Below, piece after piece: positions 22,401 through 33,637 of a stretch of DNA of 64,000 nt. The DNA is taken from NCBI GenBank assembly GCA_013400115.1, contig VXBP01002360.1, positions 311,583 through 375,582 on the forward strand, read 5' to 3'. The DNA is from Rhinopomastus cyanomelas (lineage: Eukaryota; Chordata; Aves; Bucerotiformes; Rhinopomastidae). A program made the translations under genes and the position numbers. The notes below the pieces were generated by a model, which made no database searches, was not told the origin of the DNA, and was given only the letters and a program-made list of their open reading frames with translations. Position 1 is the stretch's first letter. The number at the start of each line of letters is the position of its first letter.

Positions 22401-25400
22401 GTGTTGCAGCCAGCGTTGCCATCTTCCGTTGTTGCTACCTCCAAAGAGCGAACACGTCGAGACCTTATACAAGATCAAAATATGGATGAGAAAGGAAAAC
22501 AAAGGTATGTAGAAGCCTCTCCTGGATGTTAGCACAGGGAGTAGCTTTAGATTTTAAAAGTGTCATACAGATGCTGTTCTGTACCAGCAGTTATGCTGAA
22601 GAGGTGCTATTATTCTATTAAATTGATCTTTAAAATCCCCCTCAGAATCCTTCACTGCAGTACCACCACAGGAGTAACTTCACGCAGGGCAGGGGTTCTT
22701 TCTGCTGCTCAGGCCACCTACAGGGACTGGTTTGCTAGTGCTGTTGTAACTGGTTGTCCTTCAGTGAGACAGAAATATCTCAGGCTTCACTGCTTACTTC
22801 ACAGCTTCAACTGTTATGGCTGTTGTGGTACTTCATTTATTTTCTTGGATGAAGGAGACTTCTGGGTGTGGGTTATCTCCCTACAGTGATTCCATTGTGT
22901 TTCTTTTCTCTTACTACTTCCAGATTCTAGTAGTTTGATCCTTCATTTTGCTTGCTGCTTTTTAAATTCATCCTATCTGCATCTCCTTTTTCCTGTGTGT
23001 TATTTGTGCTGGAGTTGCTCATAAAACCTCTGTCTGAAACGCAATTTGATTGGGAAGAGGTGTTGGAAAATCAAACTTGAGACTGTGTCCAGCCTCTTGG
23101 ACTCTAGCTGCTTCAGTCTGCAGCTCATCCAGTGCAATAGCAGCAGCCAGTACCTCTAATAGAAGAATGAGAGCTTGAATAAGGGGCTAGAGAGAGCTGC
23201 TCTGATAAGGATCACGGATCAGTTAGCATGGAACAGACACTTGCTTGTTTCTTTTACAGTCGCAGCACCTTTAGCAGCCTGCTGTGGCTTCCATTACCAG
23301 TTTCTCACTGCTTTCCTTTCAGAATTCATAGTGAACTTCCTAGAGCTTCAGGCACTGAGGTGTAGTTGCCTCAGAACCTGCGGGGAGATGAGAAAAGCAG
23401 TGTCTTGATTTTGCTCAGTGTCTTCTGGAGTGTCATTTGTGTGCAGATACACTCTGAGCAATCTCTAGCTCTCAATTCTTCATTTGTTTCTCTTTCTACT
23501 GTTTAGCAAGAGATGAGTGAGGGTGACAGAGCACTGGGAGATTGTGGACTCTCCTCTGGAGACATTTCAAACCCACCTGAATATGTTCCTGTGCAGCTTG
23601 ATCTAGGGAATCCTGCTGTGGCAGGGGGATTGGGCTGGGTGATCTTTCAGGGTCCCTCCCAATCCCTAATGCTCTGTGATTCCATGATACACAAGTACAT
23701 TTATCTTTGTGCCGGGTTTATGCCGCTGAGGTTTGCAGCAGAGTGGCAGTGAAGAGCAGCATTGCCTTTCTCTCTCTTAATTGGGTAAAAGGTCAATGTG
23801 AATAGGAGTCTGCTTCTTGTGAAGCCTTAATTGGGAATTAAATGAAAAGAAAGGAAAGATGGAACTGAGGCAAACAGTTCCTGTTAGAAGGGAATTCCTT
23901 GAAGAATTTTACTCATAACAACACGGGTATTTCTGCTGTTTCTGTTGATTGCATGAGAGCCCTTCTGCTCCTGTCCCACAGCAAGTGTCTCTTTATTGAA
24001 AACATTAAGCAAGCTGTGACAGTTAAGCTTTCACACCCCCATGGCTCCATTTCTCCTGAACCCTCTGAAGCAGGGCGTAGAGATTCACATTGTTCAGAAA
24101 GCCCAGTGACCTTCCAGTTTGCTCTCTTGTGGATAGCTGACACTATTTATTCAGCCTTTTTTGCAGCACTGTCTGCTTGGGGATTTAAATATTTCCTTAG
24201 AGTAACTATTTCAAGGTGCAAAATGTGCATGTTGCCAGTTCCCCCAGTGCTATGTGTGCTGTGTTGTGGATAAGCACCGTCTCTTACTCAGTATGTCACT
24301 GTGAGTGATATCCTCAGCTGCTGGCACAGTCAGGATGTGTCCTGTTGCTAAAGCCCTTGAGTAACACTGAGCTTTTAAAAACAAACTGCTCCGAGGGGGA
24401 AAGTTGCTCTGACTGTTAATGCAAATAAAAATCTCAGTACTCGGACTGAATCTCAAGCTTCTTTCTTGTTTTTCTCTTCAGGAATCGACGTATCTTTGGC
24501 TTGCTGATGGGCACTCTTCAGAAATTCAAACAGGAGTCCACAGTTGCTACCGAGAGGGTACTTCCTTTTAGTTCTATGATAAAGCAAAACTGCTGCTTTA
24601 AATAGGAATGAACATTCCCTGTGGGTTGTTGTCTGCAGGTGCAACTTAGGGTTTTGTTTGGTTTAATTTAGCAGTCTGAGAGCTCTAGCTGAGCAAATAC
24701 AAAGTCTCTTAACCCTTTCTTGAGCAGTGAGAGTGCAACTGTGTCGGTATTGATCACCTGCAGATTCAGTATTTGGAGATCCTGCTGTTTTATCTGATTT
24801 GTCACATCGCGCAGTGACCAAAGTTCTCTGGCACCTGCCTGCCTTTAGAGCTGCAGACTATTGATAGAATGGTCTAGAAACACAAAGTCTTTGTCCAATT
24901 TATAGTTGTGTCTGTTTGCAGTGAGGTACTTGGAGAAGTTACTACTCTTTGCAACTTTTTTCTAAGAATTTCTATACGTTGCACTCTTTATACACACAAA
25001 TGTCATCAGAGGAGAGGCCTCAGGAGTTGTATGATGCAGCTGTGCTGTCTTTGCACTAAATTGTACTTTTTTATTAGCTGTTTTCCAATCTGAGCTTATA
25101 GCTGTTCTAGGACATACAAACAGGGCACTACAGTAATGCTCTTAATTAGTGATGACTATGGAATCTGTTTTGTGGGGTCACAAACCCCAGTCTGCAGCCC
25201 TTTGTTTCTGGAGGAGCTGACTTTTCTCCTCCAAGCAGAGTAACTGAAGTCTTTTTTTTATGCCCTTGAGAAGAATAGAACTTGTTGAAGCTTGTATTAG
25301 AAGTTCAGCTGCAAATGGAATGATAGCAAAGCAGACAGGAGTCCACAGGGGCCTTGAATTTTATAGTTAACCCACAAAACTTTAAGTGCCAGCAAGCAGT

Positions 25401-28400
25401 GACACCCTTTTCTTCCATTACCTGTAGTACAGAAGATGTTTCTCAGTGTGTCTTTAGTAGTATCTTTAATAAAGTAAGTCAGTCAATGTTTTAAGCAGAG
25501 CAGACAAAACCTTTTTAATATAGTGTCCAGTTCTGGGCCCCTCTGTTCCAGAAGGACACAGAACTGCAGCAGAGAGCCCAGCACAGAGCCACAAAGATGC
25601 TGAAGAGAGTGGGACACCTCCCTGATGAGGAAAGGCTGAGGGGTGACCCCATTAATGGTGATAAATATGTGAAGGGTGGGTGTCAGGAGGATGGAGTCAG
25701 GCTCTGCTCAGTGGCATCTAATGATAGGACAAGGGGCAGTGGGTGTGAGCTGGAACAGAGGAGGTTCCACATCAATACGAGAAGGAACTTGTTCACAGTG
25801 AGGGTGACAGAGCCCTGGAAGGGGCTGTCCAGGGGGGTTGTGGAGTCTCCTTCTCTGGAGACATTTAAAACCCGACTGGCCATGTTCCTGTGTGACTGGA
25901 TCTAGGTGATCCTGCTGTGTCAGGGGGATTGGACTGGATGATCTTTTTAGGTCCCTTCCAGTCCCTAACATTCTGTGATTTAGGACAAATAAATAACTGG
26001 AGGTTTTTATTTTTATCTTAGCAAAAGAGACGACAAGAAATTGAACAAAAGCTCGAAGTGCAGGCAGAGGAAGAAAGGAAACAAGTTGAAAACGAAAGGC
26101 GAGAGCTGTTTGAAGAAAGACGAGCTAAACAGACAGAGCTGCGGTTGCTGGAGCAGAAGGTTGAGCTTGCTCAGTTGGTGAGTTCTCCTTTTGCTCTGAA
26201 TCTCTCTCCTGTTCGAGCTGTTCTCGTGTGTCTTAGGGTTATTTTCGTTCCTTTCACAGCAAGAAGAATGGAACGAACACAACGCCAAAATCATTAAATA
26301 CATAAGAACGAAGACAAAACCCCACTTATTCTACATACCTGGCCGAATGTGTCCTGCTACGCAGAAGCTGATGGAAGAGTCACAGAGAAAGATGAATGGT
26401 GAGTGATGTCTGCCATACGAAGGCCTTCCTGCCTCCCTTTGATGTTTGGTGTACAAATTTCATTCCTCTGCTTAAATAGATCAGTGCCCTGGTTAGGACA
26501 GACTGTTGTTGTGTGGCTCTTTATCATAAGTGAACGTTGCCCTTTCACTGACTTCTGTTGGATATGCTTTCATTGTCTTGCACGAAGTCAAAGGAGGTGT
26601 ATGCACAGCCTCAGAGGGATGTCTCTGGAGCATCATCCTTCCTACTAGCTGTAGTGCCCAGATCCATCAGTGCAGCAGCTTAGCTTCTGCAAAGGCAGAT
26701 TCTGTCAGTCAAAGACCCAAGGAAACGCAGGCTCGAGCAAGGGAGTCAAGAAGCTCCTTTTGTAAACGCAGCACTAGAACTTGATGATGGTTGGATTTGA
26801 AGTTTGTTTTCACTTTAATCTGTGTCCGTTTCTGTTTCACAGGATGACTATAAAGACTTTAAAATACTGCGGTTGATGGCAGTCCTACTGCTCTGCTTCA
26901 TTAAACTGAAAATGTATTGGGTTTTTCTTTTTCTTAAGGAGCTTTTCTTCATTACCTGGGGCTGGGGGCTAAGAGAAGTTAGTTCAGCTGTCTGAAGAGC
27001 TTTCTTAATACCTAACCAGCTTTTTGCTGATTCTTAATGTCTTTTGTTTACCTTAGGAAATATAACCTTGTTAATGTATAAATACCAGGAAATGTAAGGT
27101 GTCACTTTGATAGACTGTTGGCTGGATTGATTTTAATCACAAAAACCTCTTCCTCATTAGTTTAGATTTAGGGCTTTACTATTCTGATGCTCAGCTGAGC
27201 TGACTATCCCCTTTGCTTTGATTTCCTAAGGTAACTAGCAGTGTTTTTCACTATGCATGAATGGCTTTGCTACTTCAGAGTGAGTAAGGACCTGGTATTT
27301 ATAAGTTAAAGCACTTTGATAACTTATTAGTTCATAGTTAAGGGGAAAATAGGTTTTCAGCGTCCGTAGATCATCTGAAATTGCCACTTCTGCCTTTATT
27401 CCCCAGCACTCTTTGAAAGCAGGAGAAATGAATTTGCAGAGCAGATCAACAAGATGGAGGCCAGGCCCAGAAGACAATCTATGAAGGAAAAAGAACATCA
27501 GGAGGTGCAGAATGAAGAAAAGAAGGAAGAACAGAACAAGGAGCAGGAAGAGGGTAAGGCGGCTCAGCAGGTGGAGGAGTTGGAGACAGGTAATCAGCAC
27601 AATGATGTAGAAATGGAGGAGTTAGGGGAGGAGAAGGGAAGAACAGGTTCAGGGCAGAGTGATGCAGAGAAAGAACAGGAAGAGGAGGAGCAGAAAGCCG
27701 AAATCGAGATTAAAGTAGAAGAGCCTGCTGAGGTGTGGGAGAACGACAAACAACAGGATAGTCAGCAGGAGGAAGTCATAGTCTTAAAAGATGCAAATGA
27801 AAACGTTCAGCCAGTGGATAATGACCAGGATATGGCTGAAGTGAATGAGGCAGATAGTGTAGATCCTGTAGAAAATGAAAATAGCAAAGACATGGAACCA
27901 AAAACAGAGGGTGATGCTCAGCCAGAAAAAGTGTGTGGTGTTCCTTCTCCTGAGAAGGAGAAGGTTGTCAAAGCAGAGGTTGAAGCTGAACCAAATGAAA
28001 AACAGGAGAAAGCACCTGAAGTTCAGGCAGACCCTGTGGCTGAGGCACTGTCTCAGCCACAGTCTGTGCTACCACAGCAGTCACCTCAGTTGTCTCAGTC
28101 CACTCAGGATACAGAGCCCCAGGCAGACAAGGATGAAAATGCTGTGGTATCCGTAAAGGTGGTGGAGGCACAGATCGAGCAGAGTCAGGCACCGAGTGTA
28201 GAGCTTAAGAATAAGAATAGAAGTAGGAGCAGGGGTAGGGCAGGGAACAAAGCTGGTCATGGCCGTAGCAGCAGCAGCAGCAGTAGCAGTAGTACTTCAA
28301 GCACTACTACTACTGGAAGTAGCTCCACCACTGCCAGCAGTAGCAGTCGGAGTAGTTCCACCAGCAGCAGCACTACAAGTGGAAGCACTAGCAGGGACAG

Positions 28401-28689
28401 CAGCAGCAGTAGCTCCAGCACTAGTGAAAGCAGAAGTCGAAGCCGAGGCAGAGGGCACAACAGAGATAGAAAGCGCAGGAGGAGCACGGACAGGAAGCGA
28501 AGGGATGCTTCAGGAGTAGATAGAAGTCACAAGTCCTCGAAAGGTGGGGGTAGAGATACCAAAAGCTCAAAGGATAAAAGTTCAAGATCTGACAGGAAGA
28601 GGTCTATATCAGAAAGTAGTCGGTCAGGCAAGAGGACTTCACGGAGTGAAAGAGACCGTAAATCAGACAGGAAAGACAAAAGGCGTTAA
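19475..28689 (+). CDS. PNN: Pinin, desmosome-associated and exon-junction SR-like protein, nine coding exons
   Basis: Pinin is a nuclear-speckle protein of the exon-junction complex (ASAP/PSAP with RNPS1) that also associates with desmosomes. Exons: 19475-19587, [exon 2 misplaced at 18216-18287], 20950-21018, 22248-22320, 22410-22504, 24482-24557, 26022-26177, 26260-26398, 27407-28689. With exon 2 the protein is 691 residues; human is 717. Seen in order: the conserved N-terminus MAVAVRALQEQLEKAKESL, a Gly-rich segment, RGFSDSGGGPPAKQRDLEG, the pinin/SDK domain with FGLLMGTLQKFKQES, an Arg/Glu coiled coil (about 167-264), a long Glu/Gln-rich acidic region, a Ser/Thr tract and an RS-rich tail ending RSERDRKSDRKDKRR. 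Exon 2 is a multiple of three, so a model that skips it stays in frame and the error is easy to miss. CR1 copies lie in introns 2, 3, 5 and 6. Confidence 0.96.
20290..20340 (+). mobile_element. Short CR1 tail remnant
   Basis: It has CTGGTGATCTTGAAGGTCTT then TTCAACCTTAATGATTC and directly abuts the minus-orientation copy that follows. The two tails meet head-to-head. Confidence 0.65.
20341..20850 (-). mobile_element. CR1 fragment in PNN intron 2
   Basis: Reversed CR1 about 510 bp long, from the tail (TTCATAGAATCACTC) into the 3' end of pol. It opposes PNN and ends about 100 bp before exon 3. Confidence 0.9.
21682..21885 (-). mobile_element. CR1 3' fragment in PNN intron 3
   Basis: It starts ATCACAGAATTATTGAGGCT and keeps the CCACCACTGCCCTGGGCAGT block. 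Confidence 0.9.
21960..22008 (+). mobile_element. Short CR1 tail remnant
   Basis: It has AAGATCTTAAAAGGTCTTTC and CCAACCTAAACACTAATTAC, ending ATGATTCT. Only the extreme 3' end is kept. Confidence 0.6.
22505..23513. other. PNN intron 5, 5' part
   Basis: Unique-looking intronic sequence. Open frames of 77-109 codons show no domain and no conserved splice context. Nothing else seen. Confidence 0.5.
23515..23688 (+). mobile_element. CR1 3' fragment in PNN intron 5
   Basis: It has GTGAGGGTGACAGAGCACTG, the GCTGTGGCAGGGGGATTGGG block, and ends CTCTGTGATTCCATGAT. Confidence 0.9.
23689..25522. other. PNN intronic sequence around exon 6
   Basis: Apart from coding exon 6 (24482-24557) this holds no recognised mobile element. 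Intron 6 keeps a long pyrimidine-rich tract before exon 7. No snoRNA box C/D or H/ACA pair could be supported by eye. Confidence 0.45.
25523..25981 (+). mobile_element. CR1 fragment directly before PNN exon 7
   Basis: It contains the pol C-terminal code (NTRRNLFTVRVTEPWKGLSR) and the full 3' region ending AACATTCTGTGATT. It ends only about 40 bp before exon 7, so the exon's branch-point region is next to or within CR1 sequence. Confidence 0.92.
26399..27406. other. PNN intron 8
   Basis: About 1 kb of unique-looking intron before the large last exon. No element recognised. Confidence 0.5.
28264..28430 (+). repeat. Ser-codon low-complexity tract in PNN last exon
   Basis: Nearly pure AGC/AGT/ACT codons encode a Ser/Thr run (first S9, then TSSTTTTGSSSTTASSSS). 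Such tracts expand and contract by slippage and give long spurious open frames in the other five frames. Confidence 0.8.
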
Positions 28690-29800
28690 GAACAGAAGAG
28701 ACCGAGCTTCCTTAGCCTAGTCTTTGCAGCGGAAGACTTAAACTTGAGTTGAAAGGATTCCTTGTAAGGAGGATGAGAAGGCTGCCTTAAGAATTGCATG
28801 CTGTACAAAATCTTTTTGGAGGAAAAAAACCAAACCAAACCCACAAATGCAGACTGTTTACCAGGCATTCTTGTACTTTTTACATCCTTTTGTAAAAGGT
28901 TACTTAACCAGAATTATGTCAAGTTCCTGAAAAAAATGTACAAATAAAGGATTAACACTCCTTTGCATCTTTTTTTAAATGCCCTGTACTCGTGACGATC
29001 CTCTGTATATTTTACTAGGCCAACCTTTAAGTAGGAGTGATCGCTTCTTCTGTACCATAAGCTCTTTTTTTTTTGTAGAAATAAATGTGTGTTTTAAATA
29101 AATGGAGATGTCCTGTTGACAGTGAAATCCCCCTTTTTAGATCTGGTGTAGGGAGGCAGCGTTACAGCAGACTTAGAACTTTGCTTTACCCCTCTGTTCC
29201 TTGAGAGACTGAGAATCTTAAGACCCAGCAGCGGGAGTAATCTCCCCAGTGCTGGGGTGGGAGGGAGACGTAATCAATTTGGATCTATGCTTTCTTGGTT
29301 TCTTCTGTTATCACAAGCTCTTAAGTCTATCTTCCAGTTTTGTAAGATGCTTCCTGTCCGTAGGCAGCAGCGATGAAATGGGCATGTTAGCGCTGGCTCA
29401 ATGTGGAATATCACCCTTATCTGCCTTCTGCAGGTGCTTTGGTAATATTTACATCAATGTTCTGGAGACAGTTAATCTGTCTGGTGAAGTTCCTTGCTTT
29501 GATGGCCAGTGGAGGAAAGACCTCAGCTTGCTGCTCAATCAGGATTCTTTTTGTTTTAGCCACAGCCTAATGTTTGATCCCTTCATACCACTAGGAATAA
29601 ATTACATTGCAGTGCTGGAGTTACCCCGGACCCTCTAATGCTAATGTTGTGTGCGTGCCAGAATGCTCTCTGAATGTACTTACCCAACGTACAAGTGGTA
29701 TGGTGTTATCTCCGAAGGTGAAATGCTGGGTTTATATCATTTTTTGTATGGAAAACAGTAACATCTGTCACTCTGTTCTGTACATGTGCAAATAAATGTG
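28690..29800 (+). other. PNN: PNN 3' UTR with three polyadenylation signals
   Basis: AATAAA hexamers lie at 28943-28948, 29080-29085 (with another in AAATAAATGG just after) and 29791-29796. The first two would give a UTR of 250-400 nt, and the last a UTR of about 1.1 kb. No mobile element interrupts the stretch. Confidence 0.65.
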
Positions 29801-29987
29801 GCTTTGTAGACTCTCTTGGTGCCTGGGAGGATTTCTGTAACACCTTAGTCTTTCTACCTTTAGAGCTTTTAGTCCTTTGAAGAGCTGTATCCCTACTTGT
29901 GCTTGCAAGCTTTAATGAATTCCTGTTAACTGAATGTGAAACAGTGATTGGAGATCCACATTGGCTCTGGAAGGAGACCACTCAGGT

Positions 29988-30578
29988 CTGATATGCTGAG
30001 AGAACTGGGGCTGTTTAGTCTGGAGAAGAGAAGGCTGAGACCTTGCTCTCTACAGCTCCCTGAAAGGAGGGCACTGGAGAGGCTTCCCCTCGAATACTGG
30101 GAGCAGTTCTGGGCCCCTTCCTGCAAGAAAGATTGAGAGGTTGGAGTGGGTCCAGAGGAGCAACAAGGCTGGGGAAGGGGCTGGAGAGAAAGTCTGATGA
30201 GGAGAGGCTGAGGGAGCTGGGAGTGTTTAGCCTGGAGAAGAGGAGATTCGGGGGACCTTCTCCCCCTGTACAACTCTCTTCAGGGTGGTTGTAGTCAGGT
30301 GATGGTCAGGCTCTTCTCCCAGGCAACTAGAGACAGGACAATAGGGCAGGGCCTGAAGCTGCCAGGGGAGGGTTAGGTAGGATATTAGGAAGCCTTTCCT
30401 CACTGAGGGTGCTCAGACCCTGGAATGCACTGCCCAGAGCAGAGGTGGAGTCCCCATCCTGGAGGTGTTGAAAGACAGCCTGGCTGTGGCCCTGAGTGGC
30501 TGACTGAGGTGGTGTTAGGTCCTGGGCCTGGCAGGATGAGCTCAGAGGTCTTTTCCAGCCTCAGTAATTCTGTGATTG
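29988..30578 (+). mobile_element. Composite CR1 downstream of PNN
   Basis: Two sense CR1 pieces are joined. GAACTGGGGCTGTTTAGTCT occurs near 30000 and again in slightly different form near 30210, so the pol 3' region is represented twice. The tail is TTCTGTGATTGTGTG. Confidence 0.9.
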
Positions 30579-30704
30579 TGTGTAGCAGGGCATGGAGTGT
30601 TTTTTCAGCCCACAGGCAGAGGGAAAGCTCCCCAGGCTTTCCCCTAGTCAGCAGAGGAGAGTGATTCTTCAGTCCATTTGCTGTTTGACTAGCCTATCTG
30701 CCTC

Positions 30705-30768
30705 GAGGGTTGATGGTTGGACTTGATGATCCCAAGGGTCTTTTCCAACCTGAATGATTCTATGATCT
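30705..30768 (+). mobile_element. CR1 tail remnant
   Basis: It has GTTGGACTTGATGATCCCAA and TCTTTTCCAACCTGAATGAT, ending TCTATGATCT. Confidence 0.75.
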
Positions 30769-31080
30769 CTGCATTTCAAGCTCCGTAGTCACAGAGCAAA
30801 TAGGAAGTGAATGGTTTCATCCTAACAAAAGCTGTTGGAGACAGATCTCACTTTTTCATTATCATTGTTTGTCTTTGTTTGTGTAATAGTTCTCAAGGTT
30901 TGTTGCTTCAGTCCTGCAGAGCAGAAACTAACTGAGGTCTCACTATCTGCTATAAAGCTTTCAACTTTGTCCTTTGGAAGCTGGCTGTGATAAACTCCAT
31001 CAGTCTTTGACTTCAGTCCAAAGGCAGTTGGAATTCATGCTCGTATAATGTCTGCTGGTGTGGGCTCTGTACGTAGAAGA

Positions 31081-31346
31081 GAATCACACAGGACCACAGA
31101 CATTAGGGATTGGAAGGGACCATGAAAGATCATCCCGTCCAATCCCCCTGACACAGCAGGATCCCCTAGATCAAGTCACACAGGAACACATCCAGGTGGG
31201 TTTTAAATGTCTCCAGAGAAGGAGACTCCACAACCCCCCTGGGCAGCCTGTTCCAGTGCCCCATCACCCTCACTGGGAAGAAGTTCCTTCTGATATTTAT
31301 GGAACCTTCCAGCTGACACCCATTGCCCCTCCTATCACTAGATGAC
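31081..31346 (-). mobile_element. CR1 3' fragment, intergenic
   Basis: Reversed tail GAATCACACAGGACCACAGA, then the conserved 3' block with CCTGGGCAGCCTGTTCCAGT. Confidence 0.9.
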
Positions 31347-32581
31347 ATTGAGAAGAACGATTATCAACGCAAACTTGGTAGGTATTTAATTTTATGTGTG
31401 GGAAGACCTGGCTTCTCTGTTTTTAGATGAATCAGTTCCCTGTTATCAGCCTCAAAAGGGACTGTTAACCCTTCTAGCCCCATTACTGGGTTTTGTCCCA
31501 TGTTCCATGGCAGCACCATGCAAGACTCTTCTGACCAGCTGTTAACGTGGTGGGATAAACCTGTCCGTTTGGTTTTGTAGAATTCCAGTAGATTTAGAGA
31601 GTTCCCCCAAGATAAATTCCCTGTACATTCCTTTTCACCCCTCTGTTCTCATCTGCAGAGACTTAATGAACAAACAAAAATGCTCCCTCTGCTGTTTTTC
31701 TCACCAGGTTTCTTGGCACGTGTCATGGTTCAGCTGTTTGTTTCTATCCTTCCACCTCCTTCAGAGAAGTCTCAAGAACCACAGGGAAGGTCCTGAATTA
31801 CTGATGCTCTAAGCAACACAAGATCCAGGGCAGTGCAGGGCAGAGAATGCTGGTGCTGGTGATGGGGCTGCGTCAAAGCTCACCAGGAGCAGGTGCTGGG
31901 GGCTGATCTGCAGTGTGTACAACAGCCAGTTCACCAGTGCTTACCTAACAGCAGAGGCAGCTCCTGTGCCAGGTCACAGGGCAGGTCCCGCTGACTACCA
32001 GGTCATGTGGCAAGGGAAGAGGCCAAAGTGTTCAACGGCACCTGGAGGACATGTACTGTGAGTTTCCTGTCTGCAGGGCTTTGCTGGTTAACCTGACCCT
32101 GGCTTGCTCTGTGCCTTCTGCTGCCCTCCAGGAGATGAGCTCTGTGCTGCTCAGTAGATCAGACTGAGCACTGGTGTCTGACAGGTTGGAGTGGTGGAGC
32201 AGCAGGGAGGTAGAACTTTGCTGCAGCAGGACACAGCTCAGGTTTAGGGGACAAGAAAGTAGAGCAAGTTCTGTGTGAATCATACACAGGGTGAGGAGGG
32301 GCAGCGAATCACTGCAGATGTTACCAGCTTGGGAAGGAACGAAGATTCTTGGGGAGCTATTGAGAAGGGAGAGAGAAGAGGCTGCCTCATGCAGGAGGAA
32401 GGGAGGGGACCCATGAAGCTCTTTTTGTAGATAAATCAGACATCCTGAAATGAACGAGTGCCCTAGTTTTGCCAGCTGAAAGCAAAATCCAGGGGTTTGA
32501 AACCAAACAACACCAAGGCAGTGCAGGACAGTGATGTGAAGCTTCTGAAGCAAAGTCTACTCCTAAAGCAGACCCTCTGTG
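31347..32581. other. PNN-MIA2 intergenic, one unexplained open frame
   Basis: No CR1 recognised. The minus strand has a 173-codon open frame at 32032-32553, rich in Leu and Ser, with no signal, domain or repeat that I recognise. Most likely chance. Confidence 0.35.
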
Positions 32582-32661
32582 CAAGGTGATCCTGCTATGG
32601 CAGGGGAATTGGACTAGATGATCTTTTGAGGTTCCTTTCCAATCCCTAATGATTCTATGAT
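32582..32661 (+). mobile_element. CR1 tail remnant
   Basis: It has GGTGATCCTGCTATGGCAGG and GGATGATCTTTT-like blocks, ending GATTCTATGAT. Confidence 0.85.
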
Positions 32662-32932
32662 AGCTCTACACTCAGTGTACAACTCCCCGTGTAATTACTG
32701 CTCTAGGGGAGAAAACATTATTTAAAGCTCCACATTGGGTAATAGGTTGCTAATAACCAGGGGACGTTCCTTACAGAGGTGGACATACCTGCCTAGCTTT
32801 GCTACACCAACTAGCTTTGGCTCTGTGACAGAGGATGGAAGAGCTAACGTGGGGTTTCTGGCTGTCTCAGGAGCCTGAACCCTGCTGAACACCTCTGCAA
32901 GACTTTGGAGCTGGGTAAGTGTTCTCCATGCT

Positions 32933-33068
32933 GAATCATAGAATCATTAGGGATTGGAAGGGACCTCAAAAGATCATCCAGTCCAATTCCTCTGCCACAG
33001 CAGGACCACCTAGACCAAGTCACACAGGAACATGTCCAAGTGAGTATTAAACATCTCCAGTGAAGGAC
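32933..33068 (-). mobile_element. CR1 tail, first of an adjacent pair
   Basis: It has GAATCATAGAATCATTAGGG and GATTGGAAGGGACCTCAAAA. It is cut off at the CTCCAGTGAAGGA block where the next copy begins. Confidence 0.85.
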
Positions 33069-33069
33069 T

Positions 33070-33327
33070 GTCATAGAATCATCCTGGCTGGAAAGGACCT
33101 CCAGGATCATCAAGTCCAGCCCTCAGCCCAACAGCTCCCTAACCCATAGACCATGGCCTCAAGGGCTCAAGCTAATCAGTTTTTAAACACCTCCAGAGAT
33201 AGGGACTTCACCACCTCCCTGGGCAGCCTGTTCCAGTGCCCAACTACCCTCTCAGGAAAGAACTTCTCCCTAAGATCCAAGCCAAACCTCCCCTGAATCA
33301 ACTTGAAGCCGTTTCCTCTCGTCCTTA
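33070..33327 (-). mobile_element. CR1 fragment, second of an adjacent pair
   Basis: It begins TCATAGAATCATCCTGGCTG and ends in pol code about 310 bp upstream of the MIA2 start. It belongs to a different 3' subfamily from the copy before it (CTGGAAAGGACCTCCAGGAT type). Confidence 0.88.
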
Positions 33328-33439
33328 GCATCCAGCGCCTGAGAGAGCTCGGTGCATGCTTGAGGCAACCAGAATGAGTTCCTTCGCCCTGAAAACACCA
33401 GCTGAGCTCTCAGAACCCAGTTAATGATTAAACACGACT

Positions 33440-33637
33440 GTGGAATCAGGACACCTGACTGCGCAGATCGAAGCCCGGCAGAGTGTCCTTCTGTGTCAGC
33501 AGGCGGGGAGGGGGCAAGCAAAACAGGCTTGTGTTTGCCATGGGTCGTTAGGCTAAGGACAAGAATGCGGAGCGCTCTCGCGAGCCGCGCGTCCACGCAG
33601 ATCCCACACGCCCGGGGCTTTCTGGACTGAAGCTGAA
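33440..33637 (+). promoter_or_regulatory. MIA2: MIA2 long-isoform promoter region
   Basis: A modestly CpG-rich block just before the start codon. It contains TCTCGCGAG at 33576-33584, one base short of the full TCTCGCGAGA element seen at the GEMIN2 promoter. There is no TATA box. The promoter position is inferred. Confidence 0.45.

Noticed and set aside
28259..28519. Ala/Val- and Leu-rich open frames over the PNN last exon
   Set aside because: Frame shadows of the AGC-repeat serine tract.
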